DNA of 64,000 nt from positions 13,775-77,774 of the forward strand of contig JAAVDD010000011.1 in NCBI GenBank assembly GCA_014801985.1, in the 5' to 3' direction. The notes below the pieces were generated by a model. It worked only from the letters and a program-made list of their open reading frames with translations, was not told the origin of the DNA and made no database searches. The stretch comes from Bacteroides sp. (lineage in GTDB: Bacteria; Bacteroidota; Bacteroidia; Bacteroidales; Muribaculaceae). The position numbers and the translations under genes are program-made. Positions 56,007-64,000 of this stretch are shown here, piece by piece. The stretch's first letter is position 1, and each line of letters starts with the position of its first letter.

Positions 56007-57833
56007 TCAGATATCCTCACTGAAGGCAGGAGTCTCAACAGGTTTTTCATCTGCAGCACCCTCCTTGATGAAGGAAACGCAGACAGCACCCATGATGAGA
56101 GCCACACCGGCAATGATCATCATGATATACTGAGGAGCTATCTCGCCCGGCACGCTGCAAGCAGAAAGAATCCAACCACCTGTCACGGCAGCAACAATCT
56201 GCGGGATAGTGATCGAACCATTGAAGAGACCGAGGTATGCACCGATATTACCACCCTTGAGAGAGTTGGTCACGATAGTGAAGGGCCATGCCAACATGGC
56301 AGCCCAACCGCAGCCGATAAGCACGAAGGGGATGAAGAGTAGATACTGGTTTGTAATCACGCCGGAGAGGATGAATCCGATACCACCAAGCACGAGAGAA
56401 AGAGCATAAGAGAACTTGCGGCTTCTGAATCTCGGGAGCACGATAGCCCAGAGCACTGAGCCCATTGCCTGAACTGCAAAGAGGATACCCACCCAGTCGC
56501 CGGCAGCATTATACTGCTTGGAAGATGTGTCGAGGTCCTTATGGGTTTCATAAGAGGCTGCCTTCACATCGGGAATATTAACATCCTCTTTCTCCATAAC
56601 TTCAATCTTGCCTGTGTTATGGTCGCGAGCAACACTCTGGCCCTTGCTGAACTTAACGGCTCCGGAAAGAGTGGATAGATAGTCGGTGACTTTAGCAGGA
56701 GCATTGAGAGTGACGGGAGTGCCATCGAGAGTGACAGTTTCGCCGGCAGCGGCAAATTCCTTACCGATTTCAGCCGATGCGCCGTTTTCGCCGTAGACCA
56801 CTTTACCACTCTTTACAATGGTGTCGCCTTTAGCATTGACGATAGTGGAGGCAGGAAGAAAATCCGCGCCCTGCATCACACCTGCCACAAGCTTATGACC
56901 ATTCTCCACAATGGGAAGTGTATCGTTTATGAGGATATACTTCCCTGCAACAGTGTTTGAACCATCCGTGATGCCGTCAACCTTGTCGAGCACGGGAGTG
57001 TCAAAAGCATTTGTGGCAACCGTTCCGGTGGTGTAAGTCCACATAAAGAGGAATCCGAACCAACAGAAGAACTGCACGAGAGAGACGGTCCAGAATGTGG
57101 AGGGAGCCTTCTTGAGAAGCTGCACGAAGTTTGTTTTCTCCTTCTTGCCCTCTTTTTTAGGTTCACCGTTGTATTCGGCATACACTTGCGGGGGCCACTC
57201 TTTGATTTTGACGAGCGAATAGATAACGCAGATCATCAGGATGGCAGCCCCGAGATAGAACGACCAAATTACGGAATCAGGCACAACACCGTTGGGTGCA
57301 GTAGACTTGATTCCTACCCAAGCAAGGACGAAGGGGAAAACGAAACCGACAACCGAACCTGCGTTGCAAAGGAAGCTCTGGATTGAATAAGCGAGACCTT
57401 TCTGCTTTTCATTCACCATATCTCCGACGAGCATCTTGAATGGCTGCATCGCCATGTTGATCGAGGTGTCGAGCAGCATGAGGGCGATAAGTCCGATTAT
57501 GATGGCGCTTGAGATTCCGAGGCCGAAAGAGCCGGCATTAGGAAGAAGACACATCACAAGAACAGCCACGAGAGCTCCCACAATGAGATAGGGGAGACGA
57601 CGGCCAAATCGGTTCCAGGTCCTGTCGGACATGGTTCCTACGATGGGCTGCACAAGAAGACCCATAAGCGGGGGGAGAACCCAGAAGTAGGAAAGGTCGT
57701 GCGGGTCGGCACCGATTGTAGCGAAGATTCGAGAAACATTCGCGCTCTGTAGCGCGTAGGCGATCTGGACGCCGAAGAAACCGAAGGATAGGTTCCATAG
57801 TTTCCAGAAGCCTAAATCTGGTTTGGTTTTCAT
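56007..57833 (-). CDS. SLC45/GPH-type MFS sugar transporter with large insertion
   Basis: 608 residues, about 150 more than usual. The N-terminal half shows GFFGVQIAYALQSANVSRIF and SDRTWNRFGRRLPYLIVG, the RxGRRxP signature of the SLC45/sucrose transporter group. Between the middle helices lies a polar domain (about residues 270-440) rich in Gly, Asp and Thr, which seems extracytoplasmic. It would import a disaccharide with protons. The insertion might bind substrate; that is inference. Confidence 0.85.
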   Translation of the reverse strand: MKTKPDLGFWKLWNLSFGFFGVQIAYALQSANVSRIFATIGADPHDLSYFWVLPPLMGLLVQPIVGTMSDRTWNRFGRRLPYLIVGALVAVLVMCLLPNAGSFGLGISSAIIIGLIALMLLDTSINMAMQPFKMLVGDMVNEKQKGLAYSIQSFLCNAGSVVGFVFPFVLAWVGIKSTAPNGVVPDSVIWSFYLGAAILMICVIYSLVKIKEWPPQVYAEYNGEPKKEGKKEKTNFVQLLKKAPSTFWTVSLVQFFCWFGFLFMWTYTTGTVATNAFDTPVLDKVDGITDGSNTVAGKYILINDTLPIVENGHKLVAGVMQGADFLPASTIVNAKGDTIVKSGKVVYGENGASAEIGKEFAAAGETVTLDGTPVTLNAPAKVTDYLSTLSGAVKFSKGQSVARDHNTGKIEVMEKEDVNIPDVKAASYETHKDLDTSSKQYNAAGDWVGILFAVQAMGSVLWAIVLPRFRSRKFSYALSLVLGGIGFILSGVITNQYLLFIPFVLIGCGWAAMLAWPFTIVTNSLKGGNIGAYLGLFNGSITIPQIVAAVTGGWILSACSVPGEIAPQYIMMIIAGVALIMGAVCVSFIKEGAADEKPVETPAFSEDI

Positions 57834-57875
57834 GTAAAGAATTTATGTTAAAGCGTTAATAATTAGGATTTCTTC

Positions 57876-58724
57876 TTATTTATCCTTGATAAGGGAGTAG
57901 AGAAGAGCGATTTCCTCCGGCCAAATTTGGGGATTGGGGGTTTCGAGGATAAGAGGAATATTATCGAATCGAGGATCATTGACAAGACGTTCGAAGAATT
58001 CGAGTCCAAGCGTTCCCTTGCCGATTTCTTCGTGACGGTCTATTCTTGACCCTAATTCTCGTTTATCATCGTTTATGTGCATTCCCTTAAGGTATGATAA
58101 TCCGATGATATTGTCAAATTCATTCCATGTCTGCTCATATCCTTCCGGTGAGCGGAGGTCGTAGCCTGCGGAATAGGAGTGGCAGGTATCAACACAGACG
58201 CCGACACGTGATTTATCCTCCACTTTATCTATTATATGGGCTATATGCTCGAAACGATGACCGAGGTTTGATCCTTGTCCGGCTGTGGATTCAATCACTG
58301 CCGTCACTCCTTGAGTTTGGTCAAGGATTAGGTTAAGCGACTCGGCTATAAGGTCGAGGCATTTATCTTCATCAATCTTGTTGAGGTGTGATCCGGGGTG
58401 AAAATTGAGTAGCGTCAGACCAAGCTGTTCGCATCTACGCATCTCGTCAAGAAATGATTCGCGCGATTTTTCAAGTTTTTCCGGTTCCGGCGAACCGAGG
58501 TTTATAAGGAAATTGTCATGAGGTAGTATCACCTCCGGTGCGAAACCAAACTCAACGCAATATTTTTTGAAATTGTCTGCCTCTTTTTGGGAAATAGCCT
58601 TTGATTTCCATCGGGTGTTGGAGCCGGTGAAAAGGGCAAAGGCTTTTGCCCCAATCCTTTCAGCTTCGAGCGGAGCATTTGAAACGCCCCCTTGAGCGCT
58701 AACGTGAGCACCAATATATTTCAT
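57876..58724 (-). CDS. nfo: Deoxyribonuclease IV (AP endonuclease)
   Basis: 282 residues. Removes abasic sites in base-excision repair with a tri-zinc site. Metal-ligand motifs are [21 protein letters not shown] and [20 protein letters not shown]. Alternative start codons are not supported; ATG 58724 follows a -7 box. Confidence 0.97.
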   Translation of the reverse strand: MKYIGAHVSAQGGVSNAPLEAERIGAKAFALFTGSNTRWKSKAISQKEADNFKKYCVEFGFAPEVILPHDNFLINLGSPEPEKLEKSRESFLDEMRRCEQLGLTLLNFHPGSHLNKIDEDKCLDLIAESLNLILDQTQGVTAVIESTAGQGSNLGHRFEHIAHIIDKVEDKSRVGVCVDTCHSYSAGYDLRSPEGYEQTWNEFDNIIGLSYLKGMHINDDKRELGSRIDRHEEIGKGTLGLEFFERLVNDPRFDNIPLILETPNPQIWPEEIALLYSLIKDK

Positions 58725-59041
58725 AAAAAATCAGGAATATTCGGGTTAATTTTTTCTAATCTACAAAGATAGAAAAAAAATCCGATAAAACGGCTTGGAA
58801 AAATAAGAAAATGAGAAGTTAGGATGATAGGGGAATAATAGTGAGATATATTACTTGTTAATTCCACTCTATGCTTGTCGACATCAAAGAGACGTTATGA
58901 AAGACTGTCAAACGGTAAATCCTGTATTATGTTCGGAGATTGCAAAATAATTATACTGTCTATGTAGTTTTTCAACGGTTATTACGTCATATAGATAGAC
59001 TCCTCTCTCATATCTAACTTTTTAACTTAATATCCACCTCA
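58725..59041. other. Intergenic region with the nfo promoter
   Basis: 317 bases between divergent genes. On the minus strand the -7 box TATCTTTG lies at 58764-58771, about 40 bases before nfo. I see no other supportable feature. Confidence 0.5.
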
Positions 59042-59333
59042 ATGAACAATTCTGAAAAAGAGTTTGAGCTTCTTGTCGGGAAATTCCTACAAAAGGAAGA
59101 AGCGTATCACTACGGAATCACTGGATGTACAAATGGAACTTTTATGTTGGATGATATGGTTTTTCTATAGTGTTTTTAAAGTTTTTGATATCCCAATAGA
59201 ATTAAAGCTTATCCTAATCTCCATTTTTGTAGTGATTATTATAAGTGCAGTAGTATTAACCTTCTGTCTCACGAAGAAGATTGAAGCCTCTACAAGGGAT
59301 ATGATAAGTGATATAGAGGAATTAACAGTTTAA
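59042..59333 (+). pseudogene. Small membrane protein with apparent frameshift
   Basis: ATG 59042 opens a 41-residue frame (MNNSEKEFELLVGKFLQKEE) that stops early. The neighbouring frame stays open from 59064 to 59333, with a basic start (KRKKRITTESLDVQMELLCW) and two membrane helices (WMIWFFYSVFKVF and ILISIFVVIIISAVVLTF). The combined reading gives a small two-helix protein of about 95 residues broken by one indel. A sequencing error is also possible. Family not recognised. Confidence 0.5.
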
Positions 59334-59509
59334 TTAAAGCGAAAACAATATACGTCACAATTCTACACTATTTATAAATTTTCCGGGAATATCTTCGCGA
59401 CAGAAGTAGTTTTAGTATGCCGTAAATGTGATCTATTTTTGTCGCGAAGATCTTCTCTAAATCTTTTAAACCGAGTGCTCTTCAGAGAATAAGACAATAA
59501 TAAACTGAA

Positions 59510-59632
59510 ATGAGTGTTATTTTTATAGTGGTGGTCATTAACAGTTTAGGTGTTTTGCTCTCTTCTATTGGCACTATTGTGGAGAACCAAGGTTTACTCA
59601 GCCGCTGTAATCCCCCCTCAGAATCCAAGTAG
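59510..59632 (+). CDS. Possible 40-residue small protein
   Basis: ATG 59510 to TAG 59632 encodes a hydrophobic peptide (MSVIFIVVVINSLGVLLSSI, then a polar tail). It has no clear ribosome binding site. Weakly supported. Confidence 0.25.
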   Translation: MSVIFIVVVINSLGVLLSSIGTIVENQGLLSRCNPPSESK

Positions 59633-59667
59633 ATTTCACTTTAAATATATAAAAAAATCTCGTGGCT

Positions 59668-60327
59668 ATGAAACAAAAATTTATTATGGCTATAATGACA
59701 GTATTTGTGTGCTGTTATGCCCATCGAATTCATGCTGAAAACAGAGTTGACTGGGGGATGAATCTGGCATTGGATGTTGAGATTCCTGGAAAGTGGAAAG
59801 GAGAGAATCATAGTGTAACCATGTTTTCACCCGGAATCGGAACGTCTATAGGTGGAGTGTGCAATCTCTATCTTGGGAAAGGTTTTTATTTCGAGCCGGG
59901 TGTTTCCCTCTTCTATAGCAACTACAAATATAAGGATTTGGTAATACCTGATGCAGCTCACACTTCAACGGAGGTGGATCCCAAAGTCACCAAATATGGC
60001 TTACAGATTCCCTTGTTGTTCGGTTATGAGATAAATATTTCTGACAAATTCGGATTGGATGTCTACACCGGACCTCAAATACGATATGCTTTTGCAGGTA
60101 AAGTCCATTTCAAGAATAAGGCAATCCAAGAGGAGGTTGGAGAGTTTTTTGACTTATGGAAAATAAACCGCCGTTTTGATTGTTCATGGAAAATAGGGAT
60201 AGGGGTTCCTCTGATCAATAATTGCCGGCTTTCTCTTGAAGCGGATTTGGGTATCACAGACCTTCTAAAAGAGGATATGAGCTTCCGCGAGAATCGGGTG
60301 GGCTTAAAATTTTCCAAATTTTTCTGA
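59668..60327 (+). CDS. Outer membrane beta-barrel protein (PorT/OMP_b-brl type)
   Basis: ATG 59668 gives a signal peptide (MKQKFIMAIMTVFVCCYAHR) and 219 residues. The rest has alternating beta strands and aromatic girdles (GKGFYFEPGVSLFYSNYKYK, LDVYTGPQIRYAF) and ends in Phe, as expected of small outer membrane barrels. It is followed 35 bases later by another secreted-type gene. Confidence 0.85.
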   Translation: MKQKFIMAIMTVFVCCYAHRIHAENRVDWGMNLALDVEIPGKWKGENHSVTMFSPGIGTSIGGVCNLYLGKGFYFEPGVSLFYSNYKYKDLVIPDAAHTSTEVDPKVTKYGLQIPLLFGYEINISDKFGLDVYTGPQIRYAFAGKVHFKNKAIQEEVGEFFDLWKINRRFDCSWKIGIGVPLINNCRLSLEADLGITDLLKEDMSFRENRVGLKFSKFF

Positions 60328-60362
60328 TATATCGGAAACTTGTTCGATAAAATAATCCTTAA

Positions 60363-61470
60363 ATGAAAATGAGATATTTTATAGTTTCATTGAGTCTAAT
60401 CTGCTCCTTTCTTTCATCATTCGGAGAGAAAAACATAATAGTAGATGCTTTTGGATGGTTCACTTATTGAAGGGGCCACAATACTTGGAGAATCCGGACT
60501 TATATTGGGATTAAGCGATGAGAATGGGAGAATCAATGAACCTCCGGCAAACCAATATCCTATTTCAATACGAAATGTTGGGTATGAGCCGACCATTTTA
60601 GAGAAAAGCGTTGATACCATTCGTCTTGTCCCGGCTGTCTACTCTCTAAATGAGATAGTGATAAATCCTAACGAACGCCCCATTAAGCGTGTAATATGTT
60701 TTGCACGAGAATATGCCACAGGAGCAACCAATTCCGATACTCTTCAGTTTTACAGTGAATATATGCTCGAATCATTTCTTAAAGATGCAGATAAGAAGGT
60801 GAAGGGATATAAAAGTGGAGATGCATCGCCGAAAGTCAGGAATAAAAGACAATATGCTCGTATCACGAATGCCCAAGGACTCGACAGTGTGGCGCGTCCC
60901 AAAGATGATGATGAAATCACCCTGCTATCCTGGAAGGAGATGTTGGAGGTGCCTGATTATAAATTTCATGAACGAAAGGAGATTTCGGAGGGAGCCAAAG
61001 GTGTGGCGGTAATGGGTAAGTATGGCCCGGCCTATATATTTCGTAAGCAAAACGACATATATTCCATGACCACCGACCATCTGTCGGAATATAAAGACCA
61101 TAAATGGTCGCCTCTCTTTCTAAAGCTCCTTGGAATGACAATAGACGCGGATAATATGCAAAGTTGCCTGGCCTATAAAGTCAATGATTCCGGCGACTAT
61201 TCATTTGACGACTTCATTTATTCCACCTATTCCATCCATCTTCTGGCAAAGGGGAAACTCTTCAAAAAGATATTCCATACGGATCAACCTATTGAGATGG
61301 ATACATATATAGAGCTATATCCCATATCCATGACGTATATCACCCCTGAGGAATATAAGGAGTTACGAGCTGAAAAACAGGAAATTCCTTTTCAGGAAGC
61401 ACTAAATCAACAGCCACTCCCAGAGGGAGTGAAAAAGATTATAGAAAGGATAGAAAATCGTAATGATTGA
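60363..61470 (+). pseudogene. Secreted carboxypeptidase-regulatory-like protein with frameshift
   Basis: ATG 60363 encodes a signal peptide (MKMRYFIVSLSLICSFLSSF) whose frame stops shortly after. The body continues in the next frame from about 60445 to 61470 (MLLDGSLIEGATILGESGLI), where GATILGESGL and NEPPANQYPISIRNVGYEP match a CarboxypepD_reg-like beta domain. The remaining 250 residues are unassigned. One indel near 60450 (TTTT run) would fuse both. Either a pseudogene, a phase switch, or a read error. It overlaps the start of hrpB by eight bases. Confidence 0.65.
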
Positions 61471-63889
61471 TGATAAATCAGTGATAGAAAAATTCAGCCA
61501 GTATCCCATCTCCGAGGTAGCCAAGGAAGTCTGCGCTTCCTTGGCAGAGCATACGCGTTTAATAGTCACCGCCCCTCCCGGAGCCGGCAAATCCACCTTG
61601 CTTCCGTTAGTGCTTCTTGAGCAAATGCAAGCAGGGAAAATCCTGATGCTTGAGCCAAGAAGACTTGCCGCGCGTCAGGTGGCAATGCGTATGGCGGCTA
61701 TGTTGGGAGAGGATACAGGGAAAACTGTAGGTTATAGAGTGCGCTTTGATACGCGAGTTTCAACCGACACGCGAATAGAAGTTATAACAGAGGGGATTCT
61801 GGAACGTATGTTGATAGAGGATCCTACTCTTGCAGGGATATCGACAGTGATTTTCGATGAATATCATGAAAGGAGTCTATCTTCCGACCTATCGTTATGC
61901 CTTGTCCGGGAGATTCAAAATGTACTTCGCCCGGATCTGCAAATTCTTGTAATGTCGGCAACCATTGATGGGGAAGCAATGGCGAGGGCGTTGGACGCAC
62001 CTTATATCCATAGTCCGGGTAGAATCCATGATGTTAAGGTGGTATATGGTGAGGATTTTGAATTCAACGAATGCGCCGTGGAGGTGGCTCGGAAAATTGT
62101 AAAGGCATTTTATACTCATGAAGGAAATATTTTAGCCTTTCTGCCGGGACAGGGTGAAATACTCAGATGCCGGGAACTTCTTACAGATAAAATTAATCAA
62201 GCTGAAATATTGACCCTTTACGGCAATATGCCCCAGGAGTTGCAACATCGAGTCATGTCGCCTCCGGAAAAGGGAATTCGCAGGATAGTGCTCGCCTCTC
62301 CGATAGCCGAGACGTCGTTGACCATCGAAGGCATAACGGTTGTAATAGACAGCGGACTTTACCGTACACCTGTATATGAACCCTCAAAAGGACTCAGCCG
62401 ACTCGTCACCACTCGTATATCAAAAGATATGGCGACGCAACGCACCGGGCGAGCCGGTCGACTTATGTCGGGTATCTGTTATCGTCTATGGTCAAAAGGC
62501 ATGGAATCAAGAATGAAAGAGGGTAGAGAGCCTGAAATACTATCGGCAGATTTATCTTCAATGATGCTTACTCTAAGCGCTTGGGGAGAGCGGAATCCCG
62601 GTAAGTTACCATGGGTAACTCCTCCTCCGGTAGGTCATCTTGCCGACGCCCGAAGGCTTCTTCATTTATTAGGAGCTATAGATGATAAAGGAGGTCTGAC
62701 CGACAAAGGGAAAGAGATATTGCGGTTGCCGTGTCATCCACGAATAGCCAGTATGCTTATAGAAGCTGATAAGCTCAAAGGACTCGCCTGCGATGTAGCC
62801 GCTGTATTGGAGGATAGGGATCCATGTCACGATGATACTGATGCAGACATATCGACAAGAATCACCCTTCTTCATCAATATAGGAGCGGTAAAATGCCTG
62901 CACATTGGAAACGTATAGATGCAATCGCCGCTCAATATCGAAGCCTTGTAAAGCCACAATCTCTGAAGGAGATTGTGATACCTGAAGAAATAGGCATACT
63001 CTTAGCCAAAGCCTATCCCGAAAGGATAGCCATGCGTGATGATAATGGGAAATACCGCCTTGCCAACGGAGGCATAGCCCTATCGCTTCATCCTTCTGAT
63101 GATCTTGCTCGGCATGAATTTCTTGCCGTAGCGACAATGGGAAGTCGTATTTTTATGGCGGCCCCGATTTCACGCGAGGCTGTAGAGTCTATGGGAAGAT
63201 GGAAAGAGTGTGCCTTATGGGATAATCGTGAAGGGAAGGCAATTGTCAGAGAGGAATTGCGTCTTGGCCAGCTTATACTGGCCACACGTCAGGTAAAAGG
63301 CGATGCTCGCGAAATGATATGCACTGCGGTGGCATCCGCAGCTCCAAAGGAGGGACTGACTATGTTTGATTTTAACGATGAAGTCAGGGAGTTGCAACTT
63401 AGAATAGGAGTCGCAGCCTCATGGCATCCCGAACTTGATTTTCCCGATGTATCTATAGAAAAGGTACTTGCTTCAGCTCCAGAATGGCTTCCTCTTTATA
63501 TCGGGCGAGCCTCGACGGTTCAGGAACTGCGTAAAATCGATATGCGGAATGTAATAAACGGACTGCTTAACTATGAGCAGCAGCAGGCACTCGATAAAAT
63601 AGCCCCGACCCATATAAAACTACCTTCAGGGCGGAATGCACGTATTCGTTATCGTCGAGGGGCGGAAGCTCCGATTGTAAGTGCCAGGCTTCAGGATTGC
63701 TTTGGAATGATGCAGACGCCATGTGTCGATGAAGGGAGACGTCAGGTATTGATGGAGCTGTTATCGCCGGGCTTCAAACCGGTACAGCTCACACAGGATA
63801 TGGAGGGTTTCTGGAGAGAAACCTATTTTGAAGTACGTAAGGAATTGCGTCGCCGCTATCCAAAGCATAATTGGCCCGAAACTCTGTAA
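61463..63889 (+). CDS. hrpB: ATP-dependent helicase HrpB
   Basis: 808 residues, the usual size. DEAH-type helicase with motif I PPGAGKSTLLPL, motif II DEYHERSL (Tyr variant of DEFH), motif III SATIDG, motif V ETSLTIEGI and motif VI QRTGRAGR, then the HrpB C-terminal domain. RNA target unknown. It overlaps the preceding frame by eight bases. Confidence 0.96.
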   Translation: MIDDKSVIEKFSQYPISEVAKEVCASLAEHTRLIVTAPPGAGKSTLLPLVLLEQMQAGKILMLEPRRLAARQVAMRMAAMLGEDTGKTVGYRVRFDTRVSTDTRIEVITEGILERMLIEDPTLAGISTVIFDEYHERSLSSDLSLCLVREIQNVLRPDLQILVMSATIDGEAMARALDAPYIHSPGRIHDVKVVYGEDFEFNECAVEVARKIVKAFYTHEGNILAFLPGQGEILRCRELLTDKINQAEILTLYGNMPQELQHRVMSPPEKGIRRIVLASPIAETSLTIEGITVVIDSGLYRTPVYEPSKGLSRLVTTRISKDMATQRTGRAGRLMSGICYRLWSKGMESRMKEGREPEILSADLSSMMLTLSAWGERNPGKLPWVTPPPVGHLADARRLLHLLGAIDDKGGLTDKGKEILRLPCHPRIASMLIEADKLKGLACDVAAVLEDRDPCHDDTDADISTRITLLHQYRSGKMPAHWKRIDAIAAQYRSLVKPQSLKEIVIPEEIGILLAKAYPERIAMRDDNGKYRLANGGIALSLHPSDDLARHEFLAVATMGSRIFMAAPISREAVESMGRWKECALWDNREGKAIVREELRLGQLILATRQVKGDAREMICTAVASAAPKEGLTMFDFNDEVRELQLRIGVAASWHPELDFPDVSIEKVLASAPEWLPLYIGRASTVQELRKIDMRNVINGLLNYEQQQALDKIAPTHIKLPSGRNARIRYRRGAEAPIVSARLQDCFGMMQTPCVDEGRRQVLMELLSPGFKPVQLTQDMEGFWRETYFEVRKELRRRYPKHNWPETL

Positions 63890-63892
63890 TAG

Positions 63893-63923
63893 TTGTCGGG
63901 ATTGGCGGAAAATGTTAAATTTG
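63893..63923 (+). promoter_or_regulatory. Promoter of the last gene
   Basis: TTG at 63893-63895, a 20-base spacer and -7 box TAAATTTG (63916-63923), seven bases before ATG 63931, so the mRNA is nearly leaderless. Confidence 0.55.
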
Positions 63924-63930
63924 CAGAATT

Positions 63931-64000
63931 ATGGAATTATCTAAAAGCAAACTATCATTATATTCCGGTCTGAGTAGCCGCAAGCAACGCCTAAAGAGCG
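63931..64000 (+). CDS. Start of an RNA methyltransferase-like gene (partial)
   Basis: Only 23 residues are visible (MELSKSKLSLYSGLSSRKQR). The basic start with Lys/Arg and LSSRKQR resembles the N-terminus of TrmH/SpoU RNA methyltransferases, but the fragment is too short to be sure. Confidence 0.35.
   Translation, partial: MELSKSKLSLYSGLSSRKQRLKS

Overview
The window reads as chromosomal DNA of a gut-type member of the order Bacteroidales. The evidence is promoters with the Bacteroidetes -7 box TAnnTTTG ahead of several genes, a full-length OmpA-type barrel, SusC-free but typical housekeeping genes (ligA, speA, truA, mnmA, rpe, nfo, hrpB), and family lengths usual for Bacteroidales. A Muribaculaceae-like source is my inference and was not tested. 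No rRNA, tRNA or CRISPR array was found.

Layout. 1-8.1 kb (minus): an efflux operon, HlyD adaptor, ABC ATPase, two MacB/FtsX-like permeases and TolC, ending in an NtrC-family sigma-54 activator and its histidine kinase. A near-consensus -24/-12 promoter and an upstream palindrome sit before the first gene. 8.1-11 kb: a MATE remnant, an AraC regulator, phenolic acid decarboxylase (padC) and a second AraC regulator. 11.1-13.6 kb (minus): an ABC/GntR operon with a perfect palindromic operator on its promoter. 13.7-15.2 kb: OmpA, a long palindrome and a MITE. 15.2-31.3 kb: mostly minus-strand housekeeping genes, including rpe, ligA, truA, speA, argR with a catalytically degenerate ArgC-like protein, mnmA, DoxX, a thioredoxin-like protein and an LRR protein. 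31.3-34 kb (minus): lutABC lactate oxidation.

34.5-40.3 kb (plus): a complete urease cluster ureABC-EFGD, with an extended beta subunit and a hairpin terminator between ureC and ureE, followed by a 36-residue membrane peptide, a two-part ThrE exporter and a rhodanese. 42.3-49.5 kb is the accessory part: an AT-rich gap, a lipoprotein pair, a TetR regulator facing an alpha-oxoamine synthase/GNAT pair, a decayed IS630-type element and a second MITE with nearly the same end sequence as the IS.

49.6-54.8 kb: a DXS-like TPP enzyme, an MFS transporter, a urea transporter and a channel with an odd selectivity filter. The urea transporter is about 12 kb from urease, but together they make a plausible urea import and hydrolysis route. 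54.9-64 kb: SPFH protein, an SLC45-like transporter, nfo, several small or frameshifted membrane/secreted genes, hrpB and the start of one further gene.
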